Assembly: GCA_019454045.1 (NCBI GenBank) | Contig: SKCR01018430.1 | Coordinates: 62,001 to 126,000 of the forward strand | Length of the DNA stretch: 64,000 nucleotides | From: Zanthoxylum bungeanum | Taxonomy: Eukaryota; Streptophyta; Magnoliopsida; Sapindales; Rutaceae | Direction of reading: 5' to 3' | In this document: in pieces, positions 56,173 through 64,000 of the stretch | Layout: the number at the start of each line of letters is the position of its first letter | How positions within the stretch are numbered: the stretch's first letter is position 1 | Made by a program: the position numbers and the translations under genes | The notes under the pieces: model-generated | Seen by the model: only the letters and a program-made list of their open reading frames with translations | Told to the model about the DNA's origin: nothing | The model's database searches: none

Positions 56173-58432
56173 ATTATTAAGCTTGAAATTGATTTAGGGT
56201 AAAATTGATTGATTGAGTATGCTCGAATGATGATAACTTGGAGTTATATGTGATCAATTTGATGAAAATTGAATTGGATTAAATTTTCCCCAATTTTTTT
56301 TGGCTTGGTCGAAAGTGTAGTATGCCCTAAAGTCATGGTGATTTTTATTTTTTGATCATTGGATGAGTTGAAAGACTTGAGATAAATTGATTTAGGATTT
56401 AATTGGATTAAAATCGAAATCGAATTTAAAATCCCCAAATTGCCGTGACCTATATAGCATGGAAATGAATTGATTTTTTGATTCAATAATGTTGGACATG
56501 TGTTGATGATGATAAGCCTGATTAATTATGTAAATTGGTATTTTAGAAATGTTAATTTGACTAATTAATTATGGCTAATGCACTTTAGTTAATTGAATTA
56601 TGAAATTTGGAATTTTAGAATTTAATTGGTTGGGCTAAATTTGGAATTGGACTAATAAAGTTGTATTTGGGCTTAATGGGCTTGGTTGGGCCAAGTTTGG
56701 TTTAGGTTAATTGGTTGGATCCAATTGGGTCTAAAACCATTTCCATAAAGTCCAAATATAATAAAATGGGCCTTTAAAATTTTAATTGGGCCTAATGGGC
56801 TTAAATTGATTTTTGGCAAAGGGTGATTCCTTATTGGGCTTTGGTTGCCAAAGTCCATGCCTTATAAATTAATTGAAAGCCCATTGGACTTTAATTAAAT
56901 TGATATTGGATGTTAATTGGGCTTTGAGACCCGTGATGATTAGATTTAGAATCTAAGTCGCAAAGGCTCATTAATAAAGTGTAATTATTTAATTTGGAAT
57001 TAAATAAAGAGTTAGTATTGATCACAAATTAAATTGGATTTAATATTGTAATTTAATATAATTCAAGAATTCATACTTTGAGTACTTATTCTTAAAACGA
57101 GTTGGACTCGCGCAAATCAAATCGTTGTTTGAACATTGGATGGTCATTAATTTCAGATTAATTAATTGGATTAGATTGATTGATAACATGCTTTGTGTGA
57201 ATACATGGATGTGATGTATGAATAATGTATATCAGATGGATATTAGATGGGTGAGGGCAATTTTGGAAATTGTTGTAATAAATTTAGAATTTATTAAATT
57301 GGACCTGTGTGTCCAGCCTATTACCTATTGATTCTTTGTATTTCTCTTCTCACCTATTCCCCTCAATGTAAATGAGGTTTCTTTAGAAGTGTTATGTAAT
57401 TGGGTAGAAGTAAGATTTGTGCTAGCAGGAGAGAGGAAATGGAGAGATTTGTTCTAGGAACAAGTTGTTTTAAATATCCATCCGCATATCATTATTAATT
57501 TATTATCGCGCCTTATTATGCTTTTAGAATGCATGCTTAAGGGTGTATGATGAGACCTAATCAAATATAATTAATTGGTTGTCAATTACGCGAAAAACCC
57601 TCAATAAATATTAAGCGTTTTTCCTTCCATTGAATGATTCATTCTCAAGATCCAAGATTGGCACTGGTTTGTTGGCCAAAGTCAAGACCTTTGTCCATCG
57701 CCGATGTGTTTGAATCATGAAGGCTTTGTTCCATATCGCATGTCTTGTCCAAGTTGTGATTTGTTGGCCAAAGTCAAGATCACTTCTTGTCCATCGACAT
57801 CGATTACGAAGCTTTCCAAGGTCAATGGGTCCCGCTAGATTGGAATCATTAAGTTTGTTGTGCCAAAGCCAAGGCTTAATTGATTCAGAGGAAAAAAGTT
57901 AGGGAATATATCAGATATATTGGCATATATTAGATATATGTTTCGGACTTGGATGTCCATCTACTGGATCTAGGAATTGGATGAGATCCAATTGATCTTA
58001 GAGATCTACCTAGTTAAATATCATACAGCTTGTTGGCCAAAGTCAAGGTTGTCTGTTATTTAACGGGATCCTAGCCCACTAGGAAACTAGGTTTCCCGAG
58101 TACTCAATAGATGGTTAGAGGCTCGCCGAAAAATAGTGGGAGGCGAAGTATTAAATTTGCAATTTCGTCTAGATACTTGCCAATAAGTGCTCATTTCAAT
58201 TTTTCGTCATTACATAAATATATATATATTAGTTGGACTAATATTTAATTGTTGTTTTAATTAAACTGTTGGACTGTATTCAAACTACTTCAAGTTATAG
58301 TTGATTATAGTAATCAATATATTTGAATTTTACCAATCAAATTATAGTTGATTATATAGTTAGACTATAGTAATCATTATATTCAATAGTTCCTGAAATC
58401 GTTGATTGGATAGTTGGACTATAGAAATCAAG
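56173..58432 (+). other. Untranslated leader of element E
   Basis: Homologous to A and D. It has the stem-loop AATTGGAT / ATCCAATT at 57975-57993, the GGCCAAAGTCAAG repeats, pre-gag palindromes to about 58425 and the first antisense frame (56673-56858). The second antisense frame is interrupted by a stop near 57835. Confidence 0.75.
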
Positions 58433-61400
58433 ATAACTGAAAGATTATTGTTTAAAACATATTCTTAGGAGAAAATGTCATTAAACGGCTTTAATTTTCA
58501 AATTGGGAATAATGCCCCAGGATAGTCCTGGGAACTGAGGAGTTACTTTATTTGATAGAGAAACATCTCGGGCCTAAGCCCGGAGTTGAGCAAATAGTAG
58601 AACATGATCTTTGGAAGATTCATGTGATGATAACCTTAGTGCTCAATCCATTATGCTTAATGCAATGATACTTTAATTCCGTCGTCAGACTTAAGGATTA
58701 GATCATTGTACCATGATGATGAAATTAAAGATCTTCATAGATTTATTCTTAAATCTTAGAAGTACAAATTGCAAAAGAAGTTCTTTGCTCACGCATGTCA
58801 GATGGTACATCTGTCGAGCACTAGGTGTCGTAGATGATTACTGACGTCGATCAGCTAGGTTAGCTGGGCATTACCTACGTGCCAAAGACTAACAAAGATT
58901 TGATCTTATAGTCTCTACCCGAAAGCAGGGGCAGGTTCATTATGAACTAAGAGTAAACTCTTGGAGAGTTGATGGCAATGCTCAAGGAGGCAGAGTTTCT
59001 AAAAGTGGCAAAGGCAAAATCATCACAGTCTTCTAGGAAGACAAAAGATGTATCCCAAGTTGTCTGCCTAAACTATGGAAAACGGGGTCACTAGAAATGT
59101 GACTGCCGTATGGACAAGGCAGACATGAAGGAAGTGAAAGCGGGACAAAGTTCCGATTTCAAGAATGTTTGTTATAAACATGTTCAGTACTGGTTTTAAA
59201 ATTGGATTTTTGATACTAGATGTGGTACATGAATATATGTACTGATGTGCGGGATCTGCTGATTAGCAGGAAACTGGCTTCAGATGAGATCGACCTACAA
59301 GTCGGAAACAGGACGAGAGTCGCTATTTTGGCCGTAGAAACCTAAGTTTTGGAACCGCCATTTGGCCATGTACTTAAACTATGAGACTATTATAATGTAT
59401 CTAGTTTGACTAGGAATATTATCTCTGTATCTAATTTAACCCGTTGCGAGTATACCTTTATATTCTAGAACACTAAGTGTTTTGTTTATAAAGAAGATAT
59501 TGAGATAAACAAATTAGATGTAAATAACAGTATTTATATTTTGAATATAAAAGAATCTCAAACATATAACTTGACAAACAAATAGCTCAAATTGATTAAA
59601 TCAAATGAAACTTATTTGTGGCATTGTTATCTGGGATGCATTAACAAGATTCGTATATCCACATTTTTGAATAGTGGATACTTGGACGGATTTGATTCTA
59701 ATTCAAATGATGTCTACGAATCTAGTTTTATTAGGCAAAGTGCCTAAAACATCTTTTACTTGGTAAAAGTACAAGTGCCACCGATCTGTTAGCCCTCGTT
59801 CATAGTGACGTAAGTGGGCCCATATCTAGCTAGGCTAGAGGTGGATATGAATACTTCGTAACCTTTTTGGATGTGACATCGCGTTATGGTTATGTGTTTC
59901 TTTTGAAACACGAATCGGAAACTTTTGATAAATTCAAAGAGTTTAGACACGAAGTTGACAGAAAGATCGGCTAAAGTATAATACCGTCACGGTTAGACTG
60001 TGGTGGAAAATACTTAAGCAATAAGCTTCTCGAATATTTGAAAGAGTATAGTATTCTTTCATAGTGGAATCCTCCCGGAACACCTCAATTGAGCGGTGTG
60101 TTCGAACAGAGAAATCGAATTTTGTTAGACATGATAAGGTTAATTATGAGTCGCTCTGAGTTACCATTTTCCTTCTAAAGATACGCATTAAACAGTGCAA
60201 AACTTATTTTGAATAAGGTTCCCTGAAAATCTGTTAGACATACATTATATTACATATGAACAGGAAAGAAATCGGGTTTTCTCATCCTGAAGATTTGGGA
60301 ATGCTGGGCATATGTTTGGATGATACCAAACTAGAACCCAAATCGGAGAAGTGCCTAATTTGTAGGTTATCCTCGGGAAACCAAAGTATAGTACTTATAC
60401 AATTCACAAGAGAATAATTTAATTATTTCTCTCCATGCGATTTTCTTAAGAGGAATACCTATATGCAGTGGTAAGTGGGAGGAAAGTAAAACTCGATGAA
60501 AATCGGAGTAAAACTGTTCCAGGCACCGATTCTTTAATGGAACACAAACAGTTCATAAGGGATGAAATTGTACCACAATCTTCAAATACACAAGAACCGC
60601 GCAAGTCGGAGAGAGTCAGAAAACAACCTGGGAGGCATGAGTTTCTGATCTCACATCAGAAAGATGTCAATCTTATTGAGGAACACGAACTGACTACGTA
60701 TGAGGAATTGATACAAGATATCGACTCCCTATTATGGTAAAGTGTCATGAAGTCCGAAATTGATTCCATGTATACCAACCAAGTTTAGATACTGGTTGTT
60801 GTACCGGAAGGCATTGTGCCTATTGGTACTGTATAAGTCTTCAATGAAGACATATATAGATGGCAACATACCAACGCACTAAACTAGGCTTGTAGCGAAC
60901 AATGTGTCGTTATCAACATTGTGTCGATTACGACGAAACCTTTTAACTCGTTGCCATGGTTAAATCATTTTAGATAATGCTTGCTAATGCTGCACGTTTC
61001 GTTTATGAAATATGACAGCTCAACGTCAAAATCGCTTTCCTTAAACGGAAACCTTTTGGAGGATGTTTACAACATCCTGACGGTTTTGTTGTACCATAAC
61101 GAGCAAACAAGGTTTGCAAGTTAAATCGATCCATTTATGGATTGAAGCAATCATTGCATTATTGGAACCATCGTTTTGATGTAATCATAATGGTATATGA
61201 TTTAATTCAAAACGAAAATGTATATAAGGAGGTTAGTGGGATCGCACTCATAGTGAATGTCCTACATAATGATGATATATCATTTCTTGGAAATGATATT
61301 CCCTAAATACAATCGGTGAAAGCTTGGCTTTCATGAAAATTCTTCGTAGAATACTTGGGAGAGACAACCTTTATTATAGGAATAAGGATCTACTGGGATA

Positions 61401-62062
61401 TATATAAAAGTTGTTGGCACTCTCCGAGAACTTGTACATGGAAATAAATGTACGCGTCCAGGTGTCTCATATACTTTGAGCATATGGAGTCACGATCAGG
61501 CCAATCCAAGTGATAGTCACTGGATTGATGTTAAGAACATCCTTAAGTATCTTAGATGAACTAAGGATGCTGTCTTATACTATGGAGAATGAGAACTTGA
61601 AGTGACTGGGTTCACCGCTGCAAGTTTCCTAACTGATAAAAATGACCATAAGTCGTAATAAGGATACTATATATTTTGAATAACGGAACAGTGAGCTGGA
61701 AATCTTCAAAGCAAGATACTGTTGCCGAATAAACAAAAAAAGCGGAATATTGATGCAGCTGAGGCAGCAATAGAAGCACTTTGGATCTATATAATCCTAA
61801 TTGGATTAAGAGTAGTTTTGTTAGCAGCTGAGCTAGGCTACAGCACAGGCTAAAGAATTAATGGTCTCATCAACGATCCAAGTATATACTTTAACTATTC
61901 ATCTGATTCGTTCGGATCATACATCGTGACGATGTGATGATCGAATAAATCGCATCAGATGATAACTTTGCAAATCCACTGACGAAAGTAGTTTCTCAGC
62001 AGAAGTTTGAGCGACCCGTACATAGTTCAAGTGTAGGACACTTGAGTGATTGGCTCTAGGCC
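58433..62062 (+). pseudogene. Decayed Copia gag-pol of element E
   Basis: gag start position ATA (58433-58435), TAG at 58822-58824 and TAG at 58909-58911, as in A and D. The zinc knuckle region (about 59070-59106) has tyrosine for its second cysteine and a stop after the GH pair. The only longer open stretch, 60468-60740 (90 codons), is the integrase-to-RT linker with the SERVRKQP and DVNLIEE motifs. Reverse transcriptase lies at about 60730-61330 and RNase H at about 61500-62050. Confidence 0.85.
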
Positions 62063-62073
62063 AAGTGGGAGAT
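62062..62073 (+). other. Polypurine tract of element E
   Basis: CAAGTGGGAGAT directly before TGTTGG, intact. Confidence 0.85.
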
Positions 62074-64000
62074 TGTTGGACAATTATGACCCATAGCATC
62101 ACTATTTGTATGAAACATGGTGTTGTTACACAAATTAACTATGTGACAAAGGAAATTGCTCTTTTATCAATTGTAATTGGATTACCGGGATATATAAATG
62201 ATAAAAGTCAATATGATTAGTTCCAGATTAATAAGACATGAGACAATATTAATCCACTAAGGTTTAATCATTAAAACATCCCTAGTCATAGTATTATCGA
62301 GATTGGACATCGATAATGCGGAATAGACTAGTATTGCACTTGTGCGTGTTATGGGAGCATAACGACATAGTTCTCATATATTTGGGTATTGGATACTCAT
62401 GCAAGTGTAATAGGAGGTTGTGTTTACCGATGGTACGGAAACAGCTTCGCTCTGGATAGACCCCTCGAAATTCCATTGGTAGTATGCATATGTGTGTATG
62501 AAAGTCGATTCAGGGTAGGTGTATTTGGTCTTAACCTGAGACTTACACCGCTAATACTTGCGACAATCAATATACTTTGGTTTTGGCCTTCCAGGGCTTT
62601 AACAGGTTTTATGTATGCCTCTTCTGGGTATATTGAGAATCGTAGTGTATTGGGTGTGATGTCAAGATGGAAGTATCACTTCAATCATATGAAGATGATG
62701 GTCACATAAGATACGGAACTGGTGCTCTTATATGCTGCAGCTATCGGGATAATATGACTAGGTCATGTTTATCTGATTATAGAGACTAGTTACCAGAGAT
62801 CCGATATGTGCTTCGTACGAGGCAGACACAATTCCAGCCCCAGTCCTAGCACGTGATATCCGATACTGGATCCCAATACGCAATACTACGTATACTACGC
62901 CTGATATAGATTACATATTCCTTTAAGAATATTTCTGGAGAATTGGGTAGGCACGATGCTTTGCTAGAAGCCAACCGTGTCTTTTAAATCGGTAAAAAAC
63001 ATAATACTAGGTACGTACGTGTTCGGATAGTCCAACGACCGGATTTACTGCCAACATATCCAGGGATCTCTTGGGTCGCTTCCCGAAGATTCACCGATGA
63101 CGTATGACTCAGATATAATTAATCTAGGATTAATTATAAGAGAGAGAAAATTAATCTGAGATTAATTACGAATATATTTTCTCTGGGATAAAATACTATT
63201 TAAAGAGAGAGAACGATTAATTTGGAATTAATCAATAAAATAATATATTTGATATATTAAACGAAATTAGATTTCGACGCGGAATTAAAATTAGATTTTT
63301 AATTCGGGCGAACGAGTTGATTTAGAAATAATTCACTAGCGACGTGAATAGTAATTTTACTAGGCATAATTATTTAATTAAATTTGATTTAATTACGTCG
63401 CAACGGAAAATTCGTTAATTCGGAATTAGCGAACCCGAGCCCGGGAGTGTTTGCGGGCCCTCTCACATTTCAAATCAAGTGGGGCCCACAAGTCACATCA
63501 CGCGTCACATCAACATTGAGTGATGTGATGGATGTCAGTTTTGTGAGTGATGTGAGTTGTTGGAAGGCTTTAATGCCTTGTACCTTTTTTGAATTTGCTA
63601 ATTGATTTTTTGTATTTGATTTTTGAAATCAAAATACACAAAAAAAAACTCAATTTTTCTTCTCTCCCTCTTCCTCACTCACGGCAATGGCCTTATTTTT
63701 CTCTCAAATCTCTTGGCTTGGCCGAGAGTCTCAAGGAGTAAAAAAAATAGAAGATTTGTTGCAAATCTTCAAGAGTGCTAACACACCAAAAGAGTCTCAC
63801 AAAGGTGATAGGGAAACCCATTCATGAGCATGAAATAACACTTAAAGCTTGGAGCTTGAAGAACAATACATGTAGCAAAAAAATGAGGCATGTCCGAGAG
63901 CTTCAAGGAGCAGATTTTTTTTTTGTTCTTCGCATCGCAAAGCCGATCAAAGTGAGTATTTCCGCAACTTCACTTTGTTGTATTCGCACATTTCATAGCT
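62074..64000 (+). repeat. 3' LTR of element E, cut by window end
   Basis: Starts TGTTGGACAATTATG. The visible part ends in CATTTCATAGCT, which in the 5' LTR is followed by 39 more bases to CCCAACA. Hairpin cluster at about 63117-63430. Confidence 0.92.

Larger units (their letters stand above)
54583..64000 (+). mobile_element. Copia element E, non-autonomous, right end just outside window
   Basis: 5' LTR truncated at its start (54583-56158), primer site, leader, decayed gag-pol, intact polypurine tract and 3' LTR from 62074. By comparison with the 5' LTR the 3' LTR should end about 39 bases past the window. It abuts the 3' end of element D directly. Its first five bases, GTATG, are in their native LTR context, so D may originally have inserted into E's 5' LTR. 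Confidence 0.87.

Noticed and set aside
1..64000. Cellular genes, tRNA or rRNA
   Set aside because: All stretches could be assigned to LTR elements or their remains; the tRNA-like matches are retroelement primer sites.

Overview
This window is repeat-dense plant nuclear DNA. I find no cellular protein gene, tRNA, rRNA or CRISPR array. The evidence for a plant is the content: Ty1/Copia elements primed at initiator-tRNA-Met-like sites, a Ty3/Gypsy element of the plant-specific Tat type, and premature stops of the C-to-T kind expected from cytosine methylation in CG and non-CG contexts. I cannot name the species. Almost every base can be assigned to nested LTR retrotransposons and their remains.

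Layout, left to right. (1) 1-1856 is a minus-strand Copia LTR (call it Z) that sits inside the 5' LTR of Copia element A. (2) Element A, plus strand, runs 1857-11095. It is inserted into the RNase H frame of F. (3) F, 11096-15225, is a minus-strand Copia body of another lineage with no LTR in view. (4) Element B, plus strand, runs 15226-34291 with a truncated 5' LTR. It carries the best-preserved gag-pol and is split by element C. (5) C, minus strand, 20939-30859, is complete and has a perfect GATTC target-site duplication. (6) 34292-37421 is the leader and LTR of an unclassified minus-strand element G. Into it a solo Copia LTR (H, 35135-37188) has inserted with a perfect GGCCA duplication. 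(7) A Tat-type Gypsy, 37422-44643, has its LTR, leader, gag, protease, RT, RNase H and the start of a second RNase H, and is cut off by Copia D. (8) Copia D spans 44644-54582. (9) Copia E spans 54583 to past the window end.

A, C, D and E (with LTRs H and Z) form one related group, about 10 kb each: LTRs near 2 kb, leader near 2.3 kb, and a gag-pol about 3.6 kb long that is broken everywhere. A, D and E share the same lesions, including loss of the gag ATG and the same nonsense codons. C shares the diagnostic pol sequence and has lost most of gag. This suggests the group amplified after losing coding capacity, using proteins supplied in trans. B is a coding relative but is itself inactivated at integrase and RT catalytic residues.

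The most unusual structure lies in the Copia LTRs. Each holds about ten consecutive short perfect or near-perfect palindromes with three-base loops packed into roughly 320 bp. Nearer the LTR start is a 12-bp stem enclosing a TATATAAAT box, and it shows compensatory base-pair changes between copies. A second set of small three-base-loop palindromes lies just upstream of gag. All domain calls are from motif recognition by eye; no database search or folding program was run.
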